Positions 36,748 through 64,000 of a stretch of DNA of 64,000 nt are shown piece after piece. Every line of letters begins with the position of its first letter. Position 1 is the first letter of the stretch. The stretch lies in assembly GCA_964247055.1 (NCBI GenBank), contig OZ176050.1, forward strand, positions 2,418,001-2,482,000, read 5' to 3'. Under the pieces are notes generated by a model. That model saw nothing but the letters and a program-made list of their open reading frames with translations, ran no database searches and was not told where the DNA came from. Origin of the DNA: Paragordius varius (lineage: Eukaryota > Nematomorpha). Made by a program: the position numbers and the translations under genes.

Positions 36748-38050
36748 TTATATCACGAACATGTAAGATATGTATTTTACGAAATACAAGTCTTTAGGAG
36801 GAGTGAGTTTGTATTTATTTTCCATTGAACTTTTCCGCCAAACTATCACAGATGGTCTATTAAAGTTTTCGAGAACTGTATCATTTGATTGCATATTGGC
36901 CTTGCCATTTAATATTTGATAGCGAGAATTTAATTTGTCAGACTTGTCATGATGTTTCATTTGATCAATATGCGTCCGGATATTGTGATCTAAAGCTGTT
37001 TGGTACGCCTTCAATGCATTAATTTGATTATTTAGCACATTGCAATAGTATTTCATTTTACTAGATGATCGTGGCGAATCGATAATATGATTGGAAAAAC
37101 CACGGCGCTTATCTATGATTTTTTGCATTTTTTCATTGCGTAATCTAAAAAATAAAAACGATAGAATTCTTTATTGCATATTAGCAACATATACCAGCTC
37201 TAATAATAAGTAATACCGACTTAATTAATAGAAGATGTCGGCGGAAAACCCGCAGACGATTAATTAGATACAAACGCCGTTTTGTTCATCTTATATTAAC
37301 CAATCAACACTCATTGCCAAAGGGCCTCGTCTTATTTCAAAATTCAGTATTGAACATTTTCAGCACATATTGCTTTACTTCTTTCATCAGAAAAAAGGCT
37401 CTTGAAAGTCATCGATTTCTGGAAACATATGGTGAAACAGGGTTCAAAATAAAAGTTGTGATATCAATGTGAAAGAGAGTGGGAGATTGGGTAGACCTCA
37501 CAACTGCGAAGAAGATCGAGTGCAAGATGATTATAAGCTCAACGGCAATCGGCTATACCAAATCAAGACGTCTATGCGAATGGGACAGACCCTTAAATAC
37601 GGTAAATGGGTCACACAATTCAACGAACGTCAAAAACATCACAAAGTGACTTTCACTTTCAACACCACGAAAAAAATCATTTTTGCATTGAATGTGTGAC
37701 AGGTGCTGAGATCTTTTTAGGCTTGTCCAGTCTTCGGTAAAATATTATGCTCATCTGGTTACAGAGCGGTATTGTGTATTATAACTAAAACCCGGTGAAT
37801 CGATACACAGCGCTATCGCCAAATTAACTTAAACAATGCATTGATAAAAAAATGACAGAAGATATGGCACTTTCTCTGGCGCGGCATTCATATATTACTT
37901 AAAGATGGGGATGAGTAGAAGCCGATGAAAAATATTTTAAATAAAATAAATGATTTCCTTACTGAACGTTACCGAAAAATTGGTAAATACTCATTACTAC
38001 ACCTTGTATTTAGAAAACTAGTACTTTTTAGAAGACTAATATTTAACGTA

Positions 38051-38104
<54 letters not shown>

Positions 38105-39017
38105 TGATTAAGTTAAAAGATTTTTGGGGGCTTCTTTTTCAAGACTATTCTATGAATTGGGACAGAACTGGCAAATTCAAAAAAAGCTCGACTATGCTAG
38201 AAGAATACATAAAAATAAAATCCAACATCTTACATTTTTTAAATATACTGATTAGGATGGATATAATAGCCTTTTAAAAATATAAAATGCATATATATTT
38301 GTTTCATTGTAAATTTAAAATAATTATATTTTAAATAAATTTTATTAACATATTAGTATATCAATCAATAATAGCTTTTTTTTCTTTTTGGTCATATATG
38401 ATATGGGTAGTGATTTAAGCCATTCTTGTATTGAAAAAAAATAAAGTAAGTTTTAGTTATTTAATTTAGCGCTTAGCCCCGAAAATTTTATATCGAATTA
38501 AAAAATAGTTTCCCAAAGGTACAATAACTATGCAATATCAAATCTTTAATATTGTTTGCTATATGGTAAAATTAAATTACCCATTTTTTCAAAAGATAGA
38601 GCAAATATAGCAAAGAAGATATTATTATTGGTGAAAAACAAGAAAAATGGGAAAAAGAATTGTCTCTTTGCTTCATACTTACTATATGTCAATAATTATT
38701 GACAGATTATTAGTAATGATTATTTACTCATATTGTATATATATTTATATATATATATATAATATATCTATTAATTACTCCGTCTCAAACGCCAAAATCA
38801 AAAGAGGATCCAGTATATTTTGTTGAGGTTCCCATGTGCTTTCATGCATTTTATAACCTTTCCACTTTATCAAATATTTGCATCTTCCATTCTTAACATA
38901 TATATAAAAATAAAATTAAATAGTTATTAAATAATTTATCATACAATAAAAATAATTTATTACTTTGTATTTGCGTTTGGCCAATATTTTTTCCACTTGA
39001 TAGATTTCGGTACTCAT
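36748..39017 (-). CDS. Polycomb/CBX-type chromodomain protein
   Basis: Nuclear reader of methylated histone H3, probably of the Polycomb group. Exons: 38964-39017, 38779-38891, 36748-37144 (564 nt, 187 aa). The phases fit across both introns (72 bp and 1.6 kb). The chromodomain occupies residues 5-56. The methyl-lysine cage aromatics are Y6 (IYQVEKIL), W28 and Y31 (IKWKGYK), followed by STWEP. The NILDPLL ending matches the Pc/CBX class (NILD) rather than HP1. The C-terminal ~130 residues are basic and start with a helix-like stretch ([15 protein letters not shown]). No certain Polycomb box was recognised near the C-terminus ([10 protein letters not shown] ... ISYMFVI), nor a chromoshadow domain. 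The chromodomain call is firm. That exon 3 belongs to it rests on phase and on order. Confidence 0.82.
37378..37905 (+). pseudogene. mariner transposase relic in the chromobox intron
   Basis: Plus-strand remnants of a Tc1/mariner transposase, in order but in several frames. They are ETYGETGF, then [17 protein letters not shown] (family: ERSGRP), then [17 protein letters not shown] (family: GxWVPxELxxR), then IVYY, KPGE-like and [17 protein letters not shown]. Stops and frame changes make it inactive. The inverted ends were not identified. It is antisense to the host gene. Confidence 0.8.
38054..38102. repeat. (TA)n microsatellite
   Basis: About 24 perfect TA units in a chromobox intron. It creates a fortuitous IYIYIY open frame. 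Confidence 0.95.
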
Positions 39018-39650
39018 GATTATAAAATTAAAGATATAAAATGAAAAAAAATATTTATTAATCGTTGAATGTATGTTTGGGCTGTATATAATAAATAAAA
39101 TTTTGGAACGAATTTTTTGATATCTATCTCGGTTAAAAAAATACTCCAGACTAAACGTGTAGATACAGTATAGTAGCATTTTGCACTGACGTATTTTAAC
39201 AGGTAAACACTACCTTAATGAAAAAATTTTGTAGGGCGAAGAAAAAAATATATAAAATATATAATATGTGTTATATTTTATTTTCTTATAGCAAAAAATT
39301 GAGTAAAAATTATAACATTCGGTAAAACTCATGATGATTTTAATTAAATGTCGAATAAAATTCCAATAAAATATTATGAATTTAATAAATTTATTTTTTT
39401 TTGAAATTATCTATATTTGGTGCCCTTACAGTAAACTATTTAAAATTTTTGAATATAAAATATTATTGAAACGTTCAAGATAACCAGTATCGGAATGTTT
39501 ATCACACAATAGTAAATTTAAGTTTGTTGAAAGTATCTATGGATAGATTTTGTAATTTTTTAATTACAACGCTTCGTTACCCGTTAAAGTAGAAGACAAA
39601 CTCAATATTTACATTTATTTTATTAGCAAGTCTGTGATATCATATAATAA
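39018..39650. other. upstream region of the chromobox gene
   Basis: AT-rich intergenic sequence. Nothing else is recognised before the CACTR element at 39651. Confidence 0.35.
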
Positions 39651-40700
39651 CACTAAATAACAAATTTTAACTTTTTTTAATTGCCAGTAAATTTAAAATT
39701 TATTTCATTAAAGTACATAATTAGTATATCTGAAAAGAAAATTGGTCTAGCTTTAAAGAATTTTTTTATATTAGAGTTAATCGATAATTTTTGGCCCAGA
39801 TTTAACATTAAACTCGAAATTTCGAAAATTAAATGTTTTAGATATGAAGTTATGTATTTTATATCATTCGAAAGAGCGCAAAAAACTGCATCTTTTAAAT
39901 GGTAGTAGGTGATTTAAATCAATCGGATGTAAAAGTTATTTGGATTTAAATGGTCGAAATTTTCAATCCTTAAATAAGTCAAGAATTTTCACAGACAAAC
40001 TAATTTGAAAATCATATAAATTATTTTAATATAATTATTAGGGTTACATTAGTATTTAATTTAAAAAATTGTTTGATAAAGCTTTTGGTTTGCTTTTTTA
40101 ATAAAAATTATTATTATCATAAATGTTTGGTGGATACTAAAATGCATAGTTATAACTGTAAATTTATTACATAATGGCTATAAAAGATCAAAAATACCCT
40201 AAACTTTGTTTTTATCTGTTAAATTTTAAAATTATCAGCCTCGAATGGCTGTTTTGAGTGACATAAAAGCAATAAAAAAATGTTTTTATCATAAAAACTT
40301 TCTTGTGTTATCTTTTTTGGACATTCATCACCATCTAAACAAAGTTTGAGCTATTTTCATCCATTAGTTTAAAAATTATAATAATTAAAAAATGCTCTCG
40401 CTTCGCGCGTTTGTCGCTCTTTGTGTCCAATATTAACTGTCGATGTAATACATATTAGTATGCATTTTATAGAGTTTTTATTACTCTTTCGAATGATATA
40501 TTACAAATGGGCATTACTTGTATATTTTCAAAGAAAAACATTTAGTAAAATTTTGATAAAGAGGGCGCATATCAAAAAAATCAAATTATACAAAATTCTG
40601 CCATCGAGTTATAATTTTTATTTCAGATTTACTGTCAAAATGATACTAAATATCAGAAAATGCAAAAAACTCGAGTGGCAGAAAAATTTGTTGTCCAGTG
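39651..40700. mobile_element. non-autonomous DNA transposon with CACTR ends, copy 2
   Basis: Second copy of the element at 14569-15692, in the same orientation. The left end is CACTAAATAACAAATTTT (one inverted repeat slightly decayed) and the right end AAATTTGTTGTCCAGTG, with TAA on both sides (39648-39650, 40701-40703). It is about 75 bp shorter through small internal deletions. The strongly conserved inner stretch contains ctcgcttcgcgcgtttgtcg. Confidence 0.85.
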
Positions 40701-41483
40701 TAAATAAACGGAAACAAATAAAATAATAATTAATAAAAACAATGAATAACTATTGAGAATAGCATTAATTTTGTCTGACGTTTTACTTAAAGGTAATTTA
40801 CTCAAAAAATTTTGCTAAAAAATTAATGTTATGAGCTTCTTAAAATTTAAAGTTAAATTTTTTATTCTAAAATTGCTTAAGTTGTGATATTAACAGCTTT
40901 TTTATTCTAATTGATTTTTAGTTGTTTTGTAATGAACCGCACCTGAGTTAACAAAAAAATTGCATTTATTTTACAAACGACCTATGAAATTAATTTTTAT
41001 TTGGAAGGGTAATATTCAAGCTGTTTCATATTATTTAACCATTAATATTAAACCTTGGTTAAACTATACTTTAAAAGACAGTTTATTGGTAGGTCAATAT
41101 ATGTTTTTACGACTTTAATTAAAAATAACAATTTAGTAATTAAAATATATATATTATATGAAAAAATACCGTTTTTTCCGTAAAAAAATGGACTTTGGTT
41201 TTAAGCCTTAGAAAATTTGGATTTGGGTTAAATTTTGTGTCAAATAATGAGTGGAAATTGGATTAAGTTTGAAAATACAAGGTATTAAAATGAACATAAA
41301 CGGCTTAAAGGCGAAATCATTCTCTTTTCCTTACAATTATACGTGGAGATTTTAAGATGATATTTTGCTACACGGTTTTGTGAATTCATTATACTTTGCC
41401 AAATAAGATCTGACCCCCACATATATCGACCATCTGAACTAAATTGTGTTTCTAAGATAGGATTGAAATATTTTTTTCCATTT
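40701..41483. other. AT-rich intergenic sequence
   Basis: No gene or repeat recognised between the CACTR element and the hAT MITE. Confidence 0.35.
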
Positions 41484-41491
41484 GTGCTATG

Positions 41492-41878
41492 CAGGGGCGT
41501 ACCGAGGGGGGGGGGGCAAGGGGGTGCATCATGCCCCGGGCGCCGTTATTTAGGGGCGCCTAAATGATTTTTTAAAACTAAATTTTATATGCAAAAATAA
41601 TAAGAACTTTCAAATGAGATTTTTCAGCTTTAGGTAATAATCCCTATAATAACTCTATTATTTACCTAATTAGTACCATTGAACAAATATAGTATCATAT
41701 AAATATATACATTTAATAGATTTAAAATTTATATGACTGTGCTGTCTTATCTATGGTGTTTAGGTTACAACGTTTGTATTTTTATTACTAAATTGTTTTA
41801 TTGGCTTTTTAAAAAAGAGGGGAGGGGCGCTATAAAAATTTTATGCCCCGGGCGCCGCAAATGCTCGGTACGCCACTG
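41492..41878. mobile_element. hAT MITE with perfect 8-bp target duplication
   Basis: Starts CAGGGGCGTACCGAGG and ends CGGTACGCCACTG (inverted ends CAGKGGCGTACCGAG). Subterminal GC-rich arms (TGCCCCGGGCGCC near 41532, inverse near 41843) surround an AT-rich core. The flanks are GTGCTATG at 41484-41491 and GTGCTATG at 41879-41886, an exact 8-bp duplication typical of hAT. The left arm has a run of twelve G. There is no coding capacity. Confidence 0.93.
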
Positions 41879-41886
41879 GTGCTATG

Positions 41887-42393
41887 ACTCGTTCTTAAGA
41901 AAAATTAATATATTTATAGTTATGATTATTTATAAAAGTTTTATATGTTTATTATGAAACGCATATAAATAAGTTAATATTTTTCCAAATATCATAAAGT
42001 GTCTGTTGAAACAGATGGAGTAGTTTAATACAAATCTAAAAAATTTCCCAAATTACATATTTAAGAAGCAAGTAAAAACTTATTTTAAGTAGCATTATAA
42101 AAAATTGGCGGTTTGATGTGAATGTTATTACAAATTTTTTTATGATAATATATTATCCATATCCAAATCTTTTATATATCATAGTTGGTTGGTTAAACTT
42201 ACAATACTGGTCAACAAAAGGATTCAAAGACGATACTTCCCTCGATAAAAAGTTTATAACCGCTTTATAGTCAAATGACAAATGCAAGGATATTAAAATT
42301 TAATAGTGATTTATTTATAATAGTTTACAATTAAATAGTGAATAAATTATTTGATATATAATAATTTTATATAGCAATTGAGTTGAATGAAGG
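41887..42393. other. 3' flank of the adenylyl cyclase gene
   Basis: AT-rich. Nothing else recognised. Confidence 0.35.
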
Positions 42394-61247
<18,854 letters not shown>

Positions 61248-62440
61248 TACTATTAAATCTGTTTTTAACGTTTTGAGTTAGTAGATAATCTCATAAATAT
61301 TGTTACGACAAATTGGATGTGGTAGCAAAAGTATACTACATATTTTCATACCTATGTAAAAAAAGAATGCATTGAATGGAATACATATTACATTCAGTTT
61401 AGTGGTATCCAATAAATAGATATATTTCACACTGGTTATATATTTTGTAATCATAGAACATAGTTTGAAGCCAAACTTTGCAAGTATAAACGATGGTAAA
61501 CGACTAAAATAATAATTTTCCCAAATCTGAATGCCAAAAATTCCAATTAGCAAGGGTAAAAATTAATTAATAATTAATAAAATGACAGTCAACAAATAAT
61601 ATAGAAAGATACAATATCTCACGCAAACATAAGGTGTGTGCCATCTAAAAAAATATGAATTTGATAATTTCTCCCCAACAGAAGGTGACTTTTGATTTAA
61701 ATGTAGGTTTGTTTATACAAGCAACGAAATGGAATATATAGAAATTGTGAATGGATAGATATGTGAATTGGGGCTATGGAATATAGTGCTAACTATATTT
61801 AACGCATAAATTAATTGCTAATGCTTCATAGGTTTTTTCTACTGCGCACTTTATGTTATTTATTTCACATATTTATTTATAATATATTTTCGGCGATCAA
61901 TAAAACTTTTACTACATTTAAAGAACTGTACACATACATTAAAACATTAAATAAATAAAAATGGTTTTATTTTATGAAGTAAAATAGCAAGCAATAATTG
62001 TAATATTATTTTAATAATAATCCAAACACCAACTAATTGTGCTGTTTATGCGTCTTCAATAAAATACTATTACATAATATGGTTATTTCTTAATATATTT
62101 TGTTCCAATTTTGTGTGTACAAAGATGAACACAACTATCAAGTGATTACGTATTTTTAACAAGACAATAGTATTATAGGGATGTATTGAGTTATAATTTA
62201 TTCAAAAAATCATTTTTGTTCGTAAATTATAAAAAATTTTTTTATAGCTTTTTATTAGTTTTCATAACTCTACCATCTTCTAGAAATAAATCAGATATTG
62301 ATTATTATAAAAAGTCACTTATAAAAAGCTCTGTTTAATAATGAAAATTGATTAAGATAGAGGCTATACGAAATTCTCTCTAAATTACATTCCAAATGTA
62401 AACTTTTTTAGCAATTAATAAAGCAATATCAATAAATAAT
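61248..62440. other. intergenic region between MRPL16 and the cyclase
   Basis: 1.2 kb of AT-rich sequence that should hold the cyclase promoter (minus strand). No sharp promoter motif or open frame with family similarity was recognised. Confidence 0.4.
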
Positions 62441-63195
62441 TTATTTCTGTTTCCCAAACCATTCGTAATCATATGGGCTGAGCCAATTATAGCAGCCTTG
62501 CATACGATTTTTAATACAAAATTCAAAAGTGTATGGGTTTAAATTTGTTTTTTCTTTTTGCGCTTGAATTTTCGACTCGCGTTCAAGCATTTTGTGGCAT
62601 ATAGCTTGAGCTTTAAAAGGCATTCTTGCCGCAAGTTTAGATAACCATTCTTCCACTAACCCAAATTCTATTCGGCCTCCGATCTCTAAAATAATACGCC
62701 CACTACGAACAGGTGTCACATAATGATGTATTGAAGCTTTCCCACCTCCCATTCTTACACCTTGCACGTTAGATTAAAGGGTACCTTGACTCTTTTTCGT
62801 AACAGGTTTCCACGGAGGATCAATCCTCCAAACAGCAAAGAGCTTTTGTTCTTTTATCTTCTTATTTACGACATTTTTAATAAACTCAAAATTTTCATGT
62901 CGGAGATTACCCCCGGTTAAAGCCCGTATTCCATATTGTTTATGGATTAAATAGTTTTGAACGAGTTCTGGTCCCCGTATATCAATATTTCTTCGCATCA
63001 TTTTGGGTACTTTTGTGCCGACAGGAGATTGAGGGACCTTCTCCACATTAGGGAGTTTTTCATTTTCGGGATATTCAACATCTTACAAAATTATAAATGA
63101 CATATAATACGGTCATATGTGGGCAAAGGATAAAAGTTTCTAAGATAAGCCTTGGAAATTAAATTTGGCCAATATGGTTTAAGCATGGTTAACAT
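62441..63195 (-). CDS. MRPL16: mitochondrial large ribosomal subunit protein uL16m
   Basis: Nuclear-coded protein of the mitochondrial 39S ribosomal subunit, a homologue of bacterial L16. Exons: 63111-63195, 62785-63081 and 62441-62760 (702 nt, 233 aa; human about 251). Recognisable parts are the presequence-like N-terminus, TYDHVEYPENEKLP, RNIDIRGPELV, ALTGGNLRHENFEF, FAVWRIDPPWKPVTKKSQG, RMGGGKASIHHYVTPVRSGR, ILEIGGRIEF and LPS-type C-terminus NWLSPYDYEWF. KPVTKKSQG followed by VRMGGGK matches the family only when the 24 bases 62761-62784, which hold an in-frame TAA, are spliced out. The other intron is 29 nt. The stop codon overlaps AATAAA (GAAATAAATT). Start chosen at the first ATG; a second ATG follows three codons later. 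Confidence 0.93.
62761..62784 (-). other. MRPL16: 24-nt intron in MRPL16
   Basis: Minus strand: starts GTACCCTTTA and ends CGTGCAAG, with CTAAC as a good branch-point candidate. The length is a multiple of three but it contains TAA in frame. Removal gives SQG-VRMGGGK as in the family. Confidence 0.75.
63082..63110 (-). other. MRPL16: 29-nt intron in MRPL16
   Basis: Minus strand: starts GTATTATATG and ends TTTTGTAAG. Joining is in phase 1 and restores YDHVEYPENEK, which matches the family at this place. Confidence 0.75.
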
Positions 63196-63227
63196 ATGCT
63201 TTTGCGCTAGTATTGATTTGCTGGAGG
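63196..63227. promoter_or_regulatory. 32-bp divergent start region of MRPL16 and EMC5
   Basis: The start codons of MRPL16 (63195, minus) and EMC5 (63228, plus) are separated by only 32 bases. Both genes must share promoter elements. Either their 5' untranslated regions overlap or they are nearly absent, unless untranslated first exons exist. Confidence 0.6.
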
Positions 63228-63577
63228 ATGTCGTCTAAAACAATTTTTGCCGTTTCTATTTTATCCCTATTTCATGCAGCATACTCGGCAATACAATGTA
63301 AATATTGGTTAAAATTATAGATAAAAATTATATGCGCGTTACAGAACAAAATATTTCCAGCCTACCCATAGATATTACTTTACAAGCTGTTTTAAGCCTT
63401 GTTGTATCAATATATGCGATTTCACTTTTCGTTGAAGATTACAGAGAAATAAGATTAATTCGGGATCTCCAAACAAAGTTTATATAATTTAATTATAGGC
63501 CCATTGAATCTTTTATGAATCGTCCATCCTTTTACACCTTTAGTCACAGATCACCATTAATAAATTCGAATTTATAA
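63228..63577 (+). CDS. EMC5: ER membrane protein complex subunit 5 (MMGT1)
   Basis: Small two-helix subunit of the ER membrane insertase complex EMC. Exons: 63228-63297, 63321-63477 and 63499-63577 (306 nt, 101 aa; human 131). TM1 lies at about residues 5-23 (IFAVSILSLFHAAYSAIQ). The family signature follows: YMRVTEQNISSLPIDITLQA. TM2 is LSLVVSIYAISLFV. The conserved cytosolic end is FMNRPSFYTFSHRS, which matches the human NHPSFYVFNHRG stretch. The three parts are in different frames. Both joins (23 nt and 21 nt removed) restore the family sequence without gaps. The gene is divergent from MRPL16. Confidence 0.93.
63298..63320 (+). other. EMC5: 23-nt intron in EMC5
   Basis: Starts GTAAATATTG and ends AAATTATAG. 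It joins SAIQ to YKNYMRVTE in phase 1. Confidence 0.8.
63478..63498 (+). other. EMC5: 21-nt intron in EMC5
   Basis: Starts GTTTATATAA and ends TTAATTATAG. It joins LQTK to PIESFMNRPSF in phase 2. It is the shortest intron candidate in the window. Confidence 0.8.
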
Positions 63578-63589
63578 TTACGTATATTT

Positions 63590-64000
63590 TTACAGGCTGC
63601 AGGCAGCCCGGGAAAGTCTTCCGCACTTCTTGAAGAGGAGAGGGGTGCGCTATTTTAAAAAAAGGGATTAATAAAATTGTGATCCATATATGTGTATTAT
63701 TTTGAACCATAATTTAATAATTATGATCTCATAGGATTTTCAAAACGGTAGTCATAGATTCAAATCTGCTCATTCATACTAATATATTGTTTACTGGTGT
63801 CAGGTTCCAAATCGACGGCTAACGGAACAAACCTTATACTATAATTTTTACCTTTTTATGGGTATTATTTAAAGCTTTTAATGACATCTTATGGCTTCTT
63901 AAGTTTTTGAAAATTAGCTCCATAACCACGCCATTTTTGTATGGCGTCTCGTTTTAAACCGGTAGACCCCTACCCATAAACCTATATGGAAAAAGCGCTG
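63590..64000 (+). repeat. start of another foldback/470-bp family copy
   Basis: The GC-rich patch ggctgcaggcagcccgggaa (63596) resembles the start of the array at 49525. The block 'aaaccggtagacccctaccc' followed by 'acctatatggaaaaagcgct' at the window end matches 29470-29510. The 'cattcatactaatatattgttta' block at 63770 also occurs near 6197. The copy runs off the window. Confidence 0.6.

Noticed and set aside
36748-37144. third chromobox exon considered as a separate gene
   Set aside because: The splice phases join it exactly to the chromodomain exons, and it starts with an acceptor rather than a clear start context. Kept as part of the chromobox gene, with reserve.
37925-38107. 60-codon frame ending in IYIYIY
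   Set aside because: It is produced by a (TA)n microsatellite.

Overview
This is nuclear DNA from a small, very AT-rich invertebrate animal (about three quarters A+T by eye). The genes have spliceosomal introns and encode animal signalling and chromatin proteins. The Rac-type GTPase at the left end resembles the Mig-2/Mtl branch by eye, which hints at a protostome, but I cannot name the species. Intron length looks bimodal. Most introns are 69 bp to several kb, but three compact genes carry five GT-AG introns of only 21-29 nt. Very short introns of this kind are known in few animals (dicyemids are one case).

Layout, left to right. 184-3063 (-): Rac/Mig-2/Mtl-like GTPase, 3' end outside the window. 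3064-8097: repeats. 8098-21139 (+): complete 25-exon Na-K-Cl cotransporter (SLC12 family), with a foldback MITE, a decayed hAT-like MITE and a 1.1-kb CACTR-ended element in its introns. 21726-23071 (-): nine-exon gene for a small secreted G/K/Q/W/Y-rich protein, largely built from symmetric micro-exons. 24105-24278 (+): possible 57-aa secreted protein. 24336-28514 (-): dead Ty3/gypsy element whose two LTRs differ by exactly 260 bp. 28838-32600: foldback element and its diverged modules. 32930-34707: second copy of the dispersed repeat seen at 3380-6060. 35366-36057 (+): thiol dioxygenase (ADO) with a 23-nt intron. 36748-39017 (-): Polycomb/CBX-type chromodomain protein with a mariner relic in an intron. 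39651-41878: second CACTR element and a fresh hAT MITE with a perfect 8-bp target duplication.

42394-61247 (-) is a complete 17-exon transmembrane adenylyl cyclase (1353 codons plus stop in my model). Its introns hold a TTAA-flanked MITE, an antisense LINE relic and a 6.2-kb tandem array of 13 units of about 470 bp. 62441-63195 (-) is mitochondrial ribosomal protein L16 and 63228-63577 (+) is EMC5/MMGT1. These two are divergent with only 32 bp between start codons. The right end enters another member of the foldback/470-bp repeat family.

The genes do not form one pathway. The Rac GTPase, the cyclase and the SPAK-motif cotransporter are ordinary signalling/ion-transport genes. The unusual biology is the intron structure (ultra-short introns, micro-exon gene) and the dense, well-preserved record of mobile elements. 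Exon models were built by hand from protein similarity recalled from known families plus GT/AG and reading-phase checks. The coding sums of all the complete genes are multiples of three.
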